A DNA stretch of 64,000 bases from Pseudonocardia nematodicida (GTDB lineage: Bacteria; Actinomycetota; Actinomycetes; Mycobacteriales; Pseudonocardiaceae): contig NZ_JBEDNQ010000001.1 in assembly GCF_040105385.1 (NCBI RefSeq), positions 1 to 64,000 of the forward strand, read 5' to 3'. Positions 50,605 through 59,202 of the stretch are shown here, piece by piece; the first letter of the stretch is position 1; every line of letters starts with the position of its first letter. Both the position numbers and the translations under genes were made by a program. The notes beneath the pieces are model-generated. The model had not been told where the DNA came from. It saw nothing but the letters and a program-made list of their open reading frames with translations, and ran no database searches.

Positions 50605-51448
50605 GGAACCCCCGCCCGGCCTTCCGGCCGGTCAGGCCCGCCTCGACCATCCTGGTGAGCAGCGGCGGGGACGCGTAGAGCGGCTCCTTGAACTCGGCGT
50701 AGAGCGAGTCGGCGACGGCCTTGACGGTGTCCAGACCGATCAGGTCGGCCAGCGCGAGCGGCCCCTGCGGGTGCGCACAGCCCTGCACGAGCCCGGCGTC
50801 GATGTCCGCCGCGGTGGCGAACCCGGACTCGAGCATCCGGATCGCCGACAGGATGAAGGGGACGAGCAGCGCGTTCACCACGAAGCCGGCCCGGTCCTGA
50901 CAGGTGATCGGGTGCTTGCCCAGGCCGGTCTCGACGAACTCCCGCGACCGGTCGAGCGTCTCGTCCGAGGTGGTCAGGCTGGGGACCAGCTCGACCAGCG
51001 TCAGCACGGGTACCGGGTTGAAGAAGTGGATCCCGACGACCTGCTCGGGACGCGTGGTCGCGGCGCCGAGCTTCATGATCGGGATCGAGGACGTGTTGGA
51101 CGCGAGCACGGCGCGCGGGTCGGTGACGATCTCGTCGAGCCGGGCGAACAGTGCGGTCTTGGCCGCCTCGTCCTCGGCGATGGCCTCGACGACCAGGTCG
51201 CGGTCGGCCAGCTCGCCGAGGTCGGTGCGGAGGGTGATGCGCTCGAGGACGACGCGCGCGTCGTCCACGTCACCGCGGCGCTCGGCCCGGGCGAGCGACT
51301 TCTCGAGCCGCCCGCGTCCGGCCGCCACGGCATCCTCGGTGGACTCGACGACCACCACGTCGCGTCCGCTCCGGGCGACGACCTCGGCGATGCCCGCGCC
51401 CATCAGGCCGCAGCCGACGACCCCGACGCGTTCCATGGTTTCCGTCAT
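50588..51448 (-). CDS. 3-hydroxybutyryl-CoA (3-hydroxyacyl-CoA) dehydrogenase
   Basis: 286 residues. The N-terminal NAD-binding fold has GVVGCGLMGAGIAEVVARSG. The catalytic region has SNTSSIPIMKLGA, GIHFFNPVPVLTLVELV (catalytic His), and the C-terminal helical domain GFVVNALLVPFI. It oxidises 3-hydroxyacyl-CoA to 3-ketoacyl-CoA, as in butanoate or acetone-derived acetoacetyl-CoA metabolism. Start at 51448: AGGAG lies seven bases upstream. Its 3' end falls in a tandem repeat. Confidence 0.93.
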   Translation of the reverse strand: MTETMERVGVVGCGLMGAGIAEVVARSGRDVVVVESTEDAVAAGRGRLEKSLARAERRGDVDDARVVLERITLRTDLGELADRDLVVEAIAEDEAAKTALFARLDEIVTDPRAVLASNTSSIPIMKLGAATTRPEQVVGIHFFNPVPVLTLVELVPSLTTSDETLDRSREFVETGLGKHPITCQDRAGFVVNALLVPFILSAIRMLESGFATAADIDAGLVQGCAHPQGPLALADLIGLDTVKAVADSLYAEFKEPLYASPPLLTRMVEAGLTGRKAGRGFHDHSR

Positions 51449-51559
51449 CCGATCACTCCTGTGCGCGAGCCTTCGTCGGTCGGCGGACAGCAGCCTCGCC
51501 GTTCGGTCGGTCCGATCTTGAAGGAACCGCGGTGCGGAGGGAATCGGGGGTCGGGCAGG

Positions 51560-52867
51560 TCACTTCCGCGTGCCGGCGCCGTTCACCTGCTCCTTCTTCA
51601 GCGTCAGCACCAGCGCCCCGCCCAGGACCAGGACGACGCCGAACACGTACAGGCTGGTCGCGGTGCTGCCGGTGGCGTCCGAGATGACCCCGACCAGCGA
51701 CGTGCTCACCGCCCCGGCGATGTTGCCGATCGAGTTGACCAGCGCGATCCCGGCCGCCGCGCCGACACCGGAGAGCAGCGCCGCGGGCAGGCTCCAGAAC
51801 GCGGCCTGCGCGCTGGAGATCGCCGCCGCGGCGACGGTCAGCGCGATCAGCGCCAGGACCGTCGACGACTGGGTCATCCCGACGGCGATCAGCCCGACCC
51901 CGCCGAGCGCGCACGGCACCGCGGTGTGCCAGCGACGCTCTCCGGTGCGGTCGCCGTTCGCCGCGACCGCGACCATCGCGACCACGGCGACCAGGTAGGG
52001 CACCGCGGACAGGAACCCGACGGCCACGGTGGACTCCACGCCGCTGCGCGAGAGGATCGTCGGGAGCCAGAAGCTGATCGTGTAGATCCCCAGCGCGACG
52101 GCGAAGTAGATCCCGCCGAGCAGCCAGATGACGGGCGAGCGCATCGTGTCCCGGACGCTCGCGTGCGCGGCGGGCTTGGCATCGTCGTCCGCCGCGACCT
52201 CCCGCGCGACGACGGCGCGCTCGTCGTCGGTCAGCCAGGTCGCGTCGGCGACCCGGTCGTCGAGCATCCGGAGCACGACCAGGCCGAGCAGGACGGCCGG
52301 CACCGCCTCGACGATGAACATCCACTGCCAGCCGCGCAGCCCGCCGACGTCGTCGAAGGCCTGCATCAGCCAGCCCGACAGCGGACCGCCGAAGATCGTC
52401 GCGACCGGGATCGCGGTGAGGAACAGTGCGGTGATCCGGCCGCGCCGGTGCGCCGGGAACCAGTAGGTCAGGTACAGCAGGATGCCCGGGATGAAGCCGG
52501 CCTCGGCGACGCCGAGCAGGAAGCGCAGCAGGTAGAAGGTGAACGGCGAGTTCGCCAGCGCCATCATTCCGGAGACGACGCCCCAGCTGATCATGATCCG
52601 GGCGATCCACCGCCGGGCGCCGACCTTGTGCAGGACGATGTTGCTCGGCACCTCGAACACGATGTAGCCGACGAAGAACACCCCGGCCCCGATGCCGTAG
52701 ACGACGTCGGAGAACCAGAGCTCGTCGTCCATCTGCAGCCGCGCGAAGCTGACGTTGACGCGGTCGAGGTAGGCGATGACGTAGCAGACGAACAGCAACG
52801 GGACGAGCCGGAAGGCGACCTTCCGGTAGACACGATCCGTGACGGCGCGATCGGACTCGATCGACAT
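51560..52867 (-). CDS. MFS transporter, anion:cation symporter (ACS) family
   Basis: 435 residues with twelve hydrophobic segments. YLDRVNVSFARLQM after helix 1 and AEAGFIPGILLYLTYWFPAHRRGR in helices 4-5 are the ACS family signatures (phthalate, tartrate and related carboxylate importers). ATG at 52867 with GAGGAG seven bases upstream. It is divergent in function from the aromatic-acid-type transporter at 6.4 kb. An operator-like element identical in 22 of 24 bases to that of the lyase operon is 61 bp upstream, so it probably imports the substrate of that operon. Confidence 0.9.
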   Translation of the reverse strand: MSIESDRAVTDRVYRKVAFRLVPLLFVCYVIAYLDRVNVSFARLQMDDELWFSDVVYGIGAGVFFVGYIVFEVPSNIVLHKVGARRWIARIMISWGVVSGMMALANSPFTFYLLRFLLGVAEAGFIPGILLYLTYWFPAHRRGRITALFLTAIPVATIFGGPLSGWLMQAFDDVGGLRGWQWMFIVEAVPAVLLGLVVLRMLDDRVADATWLTDDERAVVAREVAADDDAKPAAHASVRDTMRSPVIWLLGGIYFAVALGIYTISFWLPTILSRSGVESTVAVGFLSAVPYLVAVVAMVAVAANGDRTGERRWHTAVPCALGGVGLIAVGMTQSSTVLALIALTVAAAAISSAQAAFWSLPAALLSGVGAAAGIALVNSIGNIAGAVSTSLVGVISDATGSTATSLYVFGVVLVLGGALVLTLKKEQVNGAGTRK

Positions 52868-52927
52868 CGGGCGGCTCCTCGACGGTGAGGGCTGCGGGCC
52901 GGATGGCCCCGGTCGCGCCACCATCAA

Positions 52928-52951
52928 GCATTCTGAATTCAGAAGTCAAGC
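52928..52951 (-). promoter_or_regulatory. GntR operator candidate upstream of the MFS gene
   Basis: The palindrome TTCTGAATTCAGAA (52931-52944) is the core of a 24-bp element matching 53767-53790 at 22 positions in the inverted sense. Read toward the MFS gene it also contains TTGACT, a good -35 box, so the palindrome would lie in the promoter spacer and its occupancy would block transcription. Confidence 0.7.
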
Positions 52952-52986
52952 AACGGTCAAGCGGGACGGCCGCCGCGTGCCGGTTC

Positions 52987-53751
52987 TCAGGAGGCGGTGC
53001 CGGCCGCCCGGCCGCCGGACTCGCCGGTCTCGGCGAGTGCGTCGAGGATGAGCTGCTCGCCGTGCTCGGCGTGCTGGCGGGCGAGCCGCTCCGCGCGGTC
53101 GCCGTCCCCGGCCGCGATCGCCGCGAAGATCGCCGCGTGGTCCTCCCAGACCCACTTCGGGGAGCCGCCGCGGAACAGCAGTTCGCCCATCACCCGCTGC
53201 ACGTTCCGCCAGATCACCGTCGCGCTCTCGACCAGCAGCGGGTTGCCGGACTGCTCGGTGACGAACCGGTGGAACGCGATGTCGGCGGCGACCATGCGGG
53301 CGTAGTTGTGCTCGCGGTCGGCCTGCTGCCCCTCCGCGACCAGGGCGAATCCCCGGGACGCAGCCTCGGCGGACAGGCCGTGGGCGGCACAGCGGGCGGC
53401 GTAGCCGTCCAGTACGGCGCGCAGCCCGTAGAGGTGCCGGACGAAGTCGGTGTCCACCGGCGCGACCTCGAGGCCGCGCCGGCCGAAGTCGCGCAGCATG
53501 CCCTGGTTGCGCAGCAGGAGCAGGGCCTGCTGGACCGGCTGGCGGGACACCGAGAAGCGTTCGGCCAGCTGTTCCTGGCGCAACGGCGTGCCGGGCGTGA
53601 GCCGGCCGGTGCAGATGTCGTCGACGATCGCGTCGTACACCTGCTGCACACGCGAGGGCGGGGCGGGGAGCGCCGTCATGTCGACGAATCGTCCTTCCGC
53701 ATCGTCGGTTCCCGCTGTCTGCCAGGGGATTTCAGGATACCGGGGCTCCAT
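52987..53751 (-). CDS. GntR-family transcriptional regulator (FadR/FCD type)
   Basis: 254 residues. Winged helix at about 35-100 (QEQLAERFSVSRQPVQQALLLLRNQG) and an FCD ligand domain whose metal-site His pattern is visible (ADIAFHRFV, EDHAAIFAAI, ARQHAEHG). Such proteins bind short carboxylates and release DNA. It sits between the importer and the lyase operon, both of which carry the same palindromic element, so it is the likely regulator. GGAGGG precedes the ATG at 53751; an ATG at 53679 has a more distant site. Confidence 0.92.
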   Translation of the reverse strand: MEPRYPEIPWQTAGTDDAEGRFVDMTALPAPPSRVQQVYDAIVDDICTGRLTPGTPLRQEQLAERFSVSRQPVQQALLLLRNQGMLRDFGRRGLEVAPVDTDFVRHLYGLRAVLDGYAARCAAHGLSAEAASRGFALVAEGQQADREHNYARMVAADIAFHRFVTEQSGNPLLVESATVIWRNVQRVMGELLFRGGSPKWVWEDHAAIFAAIAAGDGDRAERLARQHAEHGEQLILDALAETGESGGRAAGTAS

Positions 53752-53766
53752 GGCGCGACTCCCTCC

Positions 53767-53790
53767 GGTTGACTTCTGAATTCAGTATGC
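53767..53790 (+). promoter_or_regulatory. GntR operator candidate upstream of the lyase operon
   Basis: Contains TTGACT (53769-53774) and the palindrome CTGAATTCAG (53776-53785), 22 of 24 bases shared with the element at 52928-52951 in the inverted sense. It lies 16 bp before the leftward GntR gene and 54 bp before the lyase ATG, so it can control both. Confidence 0.7.
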
Positions 53791-53843
53791 CCACAGTGAG
53801 TGGCACACGTCACCCCGTCGTCGCCGCCGAGGAGGCCCGCTCG

Positions 53844-55547
53844 ATGTCCGAGCACTCGTCACGATCCGTAGCTGAACTCGTGGCCCGGTTCCTGCACGAG
53901 CGCGGGGTCCGCCGCGTGTTCGGCCTGCAGGGCGGGCACATCCAGCCGATCTGGGACCAGCTGGCGCGGCTCGGTGTCGCGATCGTCGACGTCCGCGACG
54001 AGAGCGCCGCGGTGCACATGGCGCACGCGCACGCCGAGCTGACCGGGGAGACCGGGATCGCGCTCGCCACCGCCGGCCCGGGGGTCACCAACACCGTCAC
54101 CGCGGTCGCGAACGCGTCGGTGTCCCGGATCCCGGTGCTGCTGCTCGGCGGCTGCCCGCCCCGGCCGCAGGCCAACAAGCACCCGCTGCAGGACATCCCG
54201 CACACCGAGATCCTCCGGCCGGTGACCCGGCAGAGCCGCACCCTGCGGGTCGCCGACGAGGTGTTGCGCGAGCTCGACGAGGGCTGGTCCCGGGCGAACG
54301 GCGACGCCGCGGAGCCGGGGCCGGTGTACCTCGAGATCCCCACCGACGTCCTGCGGGAGACGGTGCCGCCGGCCGTCGTGCTCGACGAGTTCCTGCGCCC
54401 GCCGCGCCCGCGCCGCTCGCTGCCGCACCCCGACGACGTCGCGGCCGTCGCCGCGCTGCTGCGCACCGCGCGGAAGCCGGTCGTGATCACCGGCCGCGGC
54501 GCCCGCCGGGACCCCGAGGCGCTGGTGCGGCTGCTCGACGCCACCGGAGCGGCCTACCTCGACACCCAGGAGGGCCGCGGGCTCGTCCCGCCCGAGCACC
54601 CGGCCGTCGTCGGGGCACTGCGGTCGCGGGTGATGCGCGAGGCCGACCTCGTGCTGACCGTCGGCCGCCAGCTCGACTACCAGCTCGGGTTCGGCTCCCC
54701 GGCGGCGTTCCCGGCCGCGCGCTGGGTGCGGATCTCCGACTCGGCCGGCGAGCTCTACGACAACCGGCGCGGTGAGGTCGAGATCCTCGCCGACGTCGGC
54801 TCCACACTGGACGCGGTCGCATCAGTTTCCACACCGGACACCACGTGGCGGGACGAGCTGCGGACCGCGCACCTGGAGCGGTTCGACGGCTACCGGGAGA
54901 AGCTCGCCGCCACCCCGCCCGGGGACGACGGCCGGATGCACCCGAACCACATCTTCGCCGCGCTGGCGGACCTGGACCTGACCGGCGCGACCGTCGTCGC
55001 CGACGGAGGAGACCTGCTCAGCTTCGCCCGGCTCGGCGTCCCGTCGACCGCCCGCTACCTCGATGCCGGGGCGTTCGGCTGTCTCGGCGTCGGCGTCCCG
55101 TTCGCGATCGCCGCGGCGCTGGCCCGGCCGGACCGGCCGGCGATCGCGGTCACCGGCGACGGCGCGTTCGGGATCAACGCGATGGAGGTCAACACCGCGG
55201 TCCGGCACGGCGCCCCGATCGTCGTGATCGTCTCGAACAACGCCGCCTGGAACATCGAGCGCTACGACCAGCTCGAGAACTACGGCCTCGTCGTCGGCAC
55301 CGACCTCGAGCACAACGACTACGCCGCGCTCGGCGAGGCGCTCGGTGCGCACGGCGAGCGGGTGACCGAGCCGGGGCAGATGGCCGACGCGCTCAAGCGG
55401 GCCCTGGCCAACGCCCCGGCCGTGATCGACGTGGTGACCAGCCGGGACGCCCCCTCGCCGGACGCCGGCAAGGGCCTGGGCTGGGTCCCGGACTACCAGG
55501 CGCTCACGCCCTGGAACGACGCCGAGGTGAAGCGGAGGCAGCAGTGA
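53844..55547 (+). CDS. ThDP-dependent lyase/decarboxylase, 2-hydroxyacyl-CoA lyase (HACL)-like
   Basis: 567 residues in the three-domain ThDP fold. Catalytic Glu53 (VDVRDESAAVHMA) activates the cofactor. The ThDP-Mg motif begins GDGAFGINAMEVN (438-450) and closes with SNNAAWNIE (464-472). The end (GKGLGWVPDYQAL) differs from acetolactate synthase, and no small subunit gene is present. Followed directly by an acyl-CoA ligase (GTGA overlap), it fits an actinobacterial 2-hydroxyacyl-CoA lyase that cleaves 2-hydroxyisobutyryl-CoA to acetone and formyl-CoA; this is inferred. ATG at 53844 has GAGGAGG eight bases upstream. Alternatives are benzoylformate-decarboxylase-like or oxalyl-CoA-decarboxylase-like activity. 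Confidence 0.88.
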   Translation: MSEHSSRSVAELVARFLHERGVRRVFGLQGGHIQPIWDQLARLGVAIVDVRDESAAVHMAHAHAELTGETGIALATAGPGVTNTVTAVANASVSRIPVLLLGGCPPRPQANKHPLQDIPHTEILRPVTRQSRTLRVADEVLRELDEGWSRANGDAAEPGPVYLEIPTDVLRETVPPAVVLDEFLRPPRPRRSLPHPDDVAAVAALLRTARKPVVITGRGARRDPEALVRLLDATGAAYLDTQEGRGLVPPEHPAVVGALRSRVMREADLVLTVGRQLDYQLGFGSPAAFPAARWVRISDSAGELYDNRRGEVEILADVGSTLDAVASVSTPDTTWRDELRTAHLERFDGYREKLAATPPGDDGRMHPNHIFAALADLDLTGATVVADGGDLLSFARLGVPSTARYLDAGAFGCLGVGVPFAIAAALARPDRPAIAVTGDGAFGINAMEVNTAVRHGAPIVVIVSNNAAWNIERYDQLENYGLVVGTDLEHNDYAALGEALGAHGERVTEPGQMADALKRALANAPAVIDVVTSRDAPSPDAGKGLGWVPDYQALTPWNDAEVKRRQQ

Positions 55548-56938
55548 GCCAGCAGATGGAGGAGTGGCACTTCCCGGCCGGGTACGACCAGAGCTACCTG
55601 CCCGACCCGGACAGCCCGTACTGGTTCCCGCACCGGGAGACGATGGACCCGGCTGAGCGGGACGTCGCGGTGCTCGTGCGGCTGCAGGAGGTGCTGCGGC
55701 ACGCCTACGACAACTCGCCGTTCTACCGCCGCAAGTACGACGAGGCCGGCCTCGACATCGGTGACGTCACCACCTGGGAGGCCTTCGAGCAGGTCCCGGT
55801 GGTCACCAAGGCCGAGCTCCGGGCGTCGCAGGAGAACGCGCCGCCGTTCGGCGACTACCTCTGTGTCGACGACGCCGAGCTGCACCACATCCACGGCACG
55901 TCCGGCACCACCGGCACGCCGACCGCGTTCGCGATGGGCCGCCGGGACTGGGAGGTCATCGCCGACAACCACGCCCGGATCCTGTGGGGTATGGGCATCC
56001 GCCCCGGCGACACCGTGTTCGTCTCCGCGCTGTTCAGCCTCTACCTCGGCTCCTGGGGCGCGATGTCCGGAGCGGAGCGGCTGCGCTGCAAGGTCTTCCC
56101 CTACGGCGCGGGGGCGTCCGGGATGACCTCGCGCGCGATCGGTTGGCTGACCCGCACCCGTCCGCGGGCGTTCTACTCGACGCCGTCCTACGCGCTGCGG
56201 CTGGCCGAGGTCGCCGAGCAGGAGAAGGTCGACCCGCGCGAGTTCGGCATCGACGTCATGTTCTTCTCCGGCGAGCCCGGTGCCTCGGTGCCGAAGGTCC
56301 GGGAGGCGATCGAGAAGGCGTTCGACACCAGGGTGATCGACTGCGGGACGATGGCCGAGATGACGCCGTTCATGTCGGCGTCGGCGACCGAGGGCTCGCC
56401 CGAGGGGATGCTGCTCTGGCAGGACATCGTCTGGCACGAGGTGTGCGACCCGGACTCGTTCCGCACGGTGCCCTACGGCGACGAGGGCACGCCCGTCTAC
56501 ACCCACCTGGAGCGGACCTCGCAGCCGATGATCCGGCTGGCGTCGAACGACCTGACCCGCTGGGAGATGGGCACCAACGGCTGCGGGCGCACCTACCCGC
56601 GGCTGCCGTCGGGGGTCTACGGCCGGATCGACGACATGATCCACATCCGGGGCGAGAACGTGTACCCGACCGAGATCGACAACGTGCTGCGCGAGATGCC
56701 CGGGTACGGCGGGGAGCACCGCGTCGTCGTCACCCGGACCGGGTCGATGGACGAGATCCTGGTCCGCGCCGAGTGCGCCGCCGACCGGGCCGAGGAGTTC
56801 GAGCGCCTCGCCGCCGGCGGGCTGCACCGGGTCGTCGGGCTTCGGGTCGGGATCGAGATCGTCGAGCCGGACACCTTCGAGCGCAGCGAGCACAAGGCCC
56901 GTCGGGTGATCGACGAGCGCGAACACACGAAGCGCTAG
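55544..56938 (+). CDS. phenylacetate-CoA ligase-family acyl-CoA ligase, 2-hydroxyisobutyrate-CoA ligase-like
   Basis: 464 residues. AMP-binding P-loop HGTSGTTGTPT (118-127), MAEMTPFM in the acyl-binding region, and GRIDDMIHIRGENVYPTEID (hinge and C-terminal domain), all of the short PaaK-type ligase family. It activates a carboxylate to its CoA thioester with ATP. The known 2-hydroxyisobutyrate-CoA ligases of tert-butanol degraders belong to this family. Coupled to the lyase gene by GTGA, it would supply its CoA-ester substrate. The substrate is inferred from context. Confidence 0.9.
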   Translation: MSQQMEEWHFPAGYDQSYLPDPDSPYWFPHRETMDPAERDVAVLVRLQEVLRHAYDNSPFYRRKYDEAGLDIGDVTTWEAFEQVPVVTKAELRASQENAPPFGDYLCVDDAELHHIHGTSGTTGTPTAFAMGRRDWEVIADNHARILWGMGIRPGDTVFVSALFSLYLGSWGAMSGAERLRCKVFPYGAGASGMTSRAIGWLTRTRPRAFYSTPSYALRLAEVAEQEKVDPREFGIDVMFFSGEPGASVPKVREAIEKAFDTRVIDCGTMAEMTPFMSASATEGSPEGMLLWQDIVWHEVCDPDSFRTVPYGDEGTPVYTHLERTSQPMIRLASNDLTRWEMGTNGCGRTYPRLPSGVYGRIDDMIHIRGENVYPTEIDNVLREMPGYGGEHRVVVTRTGSMDEILVRAECAADRAEEFERLAAGGLHRVVGLRVGIEIVEPDTFERSEHKARRVIDEREHTKR

Positions 56939-56982
56939 ATCCTGCACCCACGGGTGCGCAGCACATTCGACGAGGAGGTCGC

Positions 56983-58503
56983 ATGTCCGTAACGCAGTCC
57001 CTCACCCTCGACCCGGACGCCCGCACCGCCGAGAACGCGATGATATTCGTCGACGGCGCGTTCGTCGCGGCCGCGAGCGGTGGCACGTTCCCGACCGTCG
57101 ACCCGAACACCGGCAAGACGATCGCGCAGGTCCCGCGGGCCGACGGCACCGACGTCGACCGGGCCGTCGCCGCCGCGAAGCGGGTCGCCGTCGAGTGGCA
57201 GTTCACCGACGCCATCGCCCGCGCCGGACTGCTGCGCGCACTGGCGGCCAAGGTCACCGAGCACGCCGACGAGCTCGCCCGCCTGGAGGCGCTCGACTCC
57301 GGCCACTACCTGGCCAAGGCGCAGGAGCTGGTCGGGGCGATCCCGCTGTGGCTCGACTACTGGGCGAGCCTGGCCGACAAGGTCGGCGGCCGGACCATCG
57401 AGGTGCCGGGTAACAAGCTGTCGTTCACCGTGCTCGAGCCGCTCGGGGTGACCGCGCACATCGTGCCGTGGAACTACCCGCTGCTGATCCTGGTCCGGTC
57501 CTGCGCGCCGGCGCTGGCGCTCGGCAACACCTGTGTGGTCAAGCCCGCCGAGGACACCTCGCTGTCGGCGCTGAAGTTCGCCGAGCTGGTCTCCGAGGCG
57601 GGCTTCCCGGACGGGGTGTTCAACGTCGTCACCGGCTACGGCACCGAGGCGGGCGCGTCGCTGGCCGCGCACCCGGACGTCGCGGGCATCACCTTCACCG
57701 GATCCACCGAGACCGGCAAGGCCGTCACCAAGCTCGCCGCCGACCACATCGCGCAGGTCAACCTGGAGCTCGGCGGCAAGAGCCCGACGATCGTGTTCCC
57801 GGACGCCGACCTGGACGACGCCGTCGAGGCCGCGGTGCAGGGCTTCTGCTCGCACACCGGGCAGGTCTGCGTCGCCGGCACCCGGCTGTTCGTGCACGCC
57901 GACATCCGCGACGAGTTCCTGGGCAAGCTCACCGCTCGGCTGGACTCGACCCAGGTCGGCGACGGGTTCGCCGACGGCACCCAGATGGGCCCGCTCGTCT
58001 CGCAGAAGCAGTACGACCGGGTGCGCTCCTACATCGAGACCGGCAAGACCGAGGGCACGCTGCACTACGGCGGCGGGCGCCCGGCCGGCGCGCCCGATGG
58101 CGGGTACTTCATCGAGCCGACGGTGTTCGTCGACGTCGGCCACGATGCGCGGATCGCCCGCGAGGAGATCTTCGGTCCGGTGGCGTCGGTGCACTCGTGG
58201 AGCACCGAGGACGAGCTGGTCGAGGCCGTCAACGACTCGATCTACGGGCTCTTCGCGGTGCTGCTGGGCCGCGACATCACCCGGCTGCTCTCGACGGCCC
58301 GACGGCTGCAGGTCGGCGGCGTGATGATCAACGACTGGTTCGGCGAGCTGCCGATGACCCCGCACGGCGGGCACAAGCAGTCCGGCACCGGACGCGAGGA
58401 GGGCCTGGAGGCCGTCCACGGATACACGCAGGTCAAGCACGTGACCGTCAACCTCGACGGCTCGCTGCGCGCGGGCACCGACTGGGCGGGCGCGCCCCTC
58501 TAG
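56983..58503 (+). CDS. aldehyde dehydrogenase, hydroxyisobutyraldehyde-dehydrogenase-like
   Basis: 506 residues. Catalytic Glu262 in NLELGGKSPTI, Cys296 in GQVCVAGTR, and TGSTETG for cofactor binding. It oxidises an aldehyde to the acid with NAD(P). In the operon it would act after the GMC oxidoreductase and before the CoA ligase. GAGGAGG five bases before the ATG. 44 bp after the ligase. Confidence 0.94.
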   Translation: MSVTQSLTLDPDARTAENAMIFVDGAFVAAASGGTFPTVDPNTGKTIAQVPRADGTDVDRAVAAAKRVAVEWQFTDAIARAGLLRALAAKVTEHADELARLEALDSGHYLAKAQELVGAIPLWLDYWASLADKVGGRTIEVPGNKLSFTVLEPLGVTAHIVPWNYPLLILVRSCAPALALGNTCVVKPAEDTSLSALKFAELVSEAGFPDGVFNVVTGYGTEAGASLAAHPDVAGITFTGSTETGKAVTKLAADHIAQVNLELGGKSPTIVFPDADLDDAVEAAVQGFCSHTGQVCVAGTRLFVHADIRDEFLGKLTARLDSTQVGDGFADGTQMGPLVSQKQYDRVRSYIETGKTEGTLHYGGGRPAGAPDGGYFIEPTVFVDVGHDARIAREEIFGPVASVHSWSTEDELVEAVNDSIYGLFAVLLGRDITRLLSTARRLQVGGVMINDWFGELPMTPHGGHKQSGTGREEGLEAVHGYTQVKHVTVNLDGSLRAGTDWAGAPL

Positions 58504-58534
58504 AGACCGGTCGACTTCACCGAGGAGGTCGGAA

Positions 58535-59191
58535 GTGAACGACGCAGCAGCGAATGAGGCGCTGGGCGAGAAGCCCGCTCCGTTCGGAGCACCCGAGACG
58601 GCGGCGACGCCGGGAGAGGCCGGCGGGTTCTTCGAGACCGGACGGCCGCGACTCGGCGGCCTGCAGGACCCCGTCCGGTTCGACGAGACTCAGACCGCCG
58701 TCATCGACGCGGTCGCGGACACCATGATCCCGCCGGACCCGGCGTGGCCGACGGCGAGCGAGCTCGACCTCGCGACCTTCGTCGGCCGCTACGTCACGCC
58801 GAGCGGGTACCGGAACAAGCACTTCCCGTTCGCCGAGGAGGACGACGTCAAGGCCGGCCTCGACCGGCTGGGCCAGTCCTTCGTGGACGGTGACACGGCG
58901 GCCCGGACCGCGGCGATCGCCGCCCTGGAGGAGGCCGAGGACCCGCTGTTCGAGCAGCTGCGCGCGCTCGTCTACTACGGCTACTACTCCCGCCCGGTCG
59001 TGACGCTGGCGATCAACAAGAACCTGCCGGCCGGGCGGGACTACCACGGTCCGCCGCTGCCCTACGGCTACCTGCAGACCACCGAGCCGTGGGACGAGGA
59101 GCTGCTCACCGAGGCGCAGGAGAACGGCTCGTACCTGGAGACCGACGACGTCGTCCGCGTCGATCTGTCCCAGCTGTCCTGGGCGAAGTAG
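58535..59191 (+). CDS. Gluconate_2-dh3-like small subunit of the GMC oxidoreductase
   Basis: 218 residues. The central region (DETQTAVIDAVADTMIPPDPAWPTASELDLATFVGRYV) matches the opening pattern of the gluconate 2-dehydrogenase subunit 3 family, which partners membrane-bound or soluble GMC flavoproteins. No Tat signal is apparent; the first 45 residues are Ala/Pro/Gly-rich. It is encoded 11 bp before the GMC gene, so a two-subunit alcohol dehydrogenase is likely. GTG start with GAGGAGG upstream. Confidence 0.78.
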   Translation: MNDAAANEALGEKPAPFGAPETAATPGEAGGFFETGRPRLGGLQDPVRFDETQTAVIDAVADTMIPPDPAWPTASELDLATFVGRYVTPSGYRNKHFPFAEEDDVKAGLDRLGQSFVDGDTAARTAAIAALEEAEDPLFEQLRALVYYGYYSRPVVTLAINKNLPAGRDYHGPPLPYGYLQTTEPWDEELLTEAQENGSYLETDDVVRVDLSQLSWAK

Positions 59192-59202
59192 GGAGGCACG
59201 TC

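Noticed and set aside
53844..55547. ThDP enzyme as acetolactate synthase large subunit
   Set aside because: No small regulatory subunit or ilv gene is adjacent, the C-terminal region differs, and it is translationally coupled to a CoA ligase in a catabolic operon.
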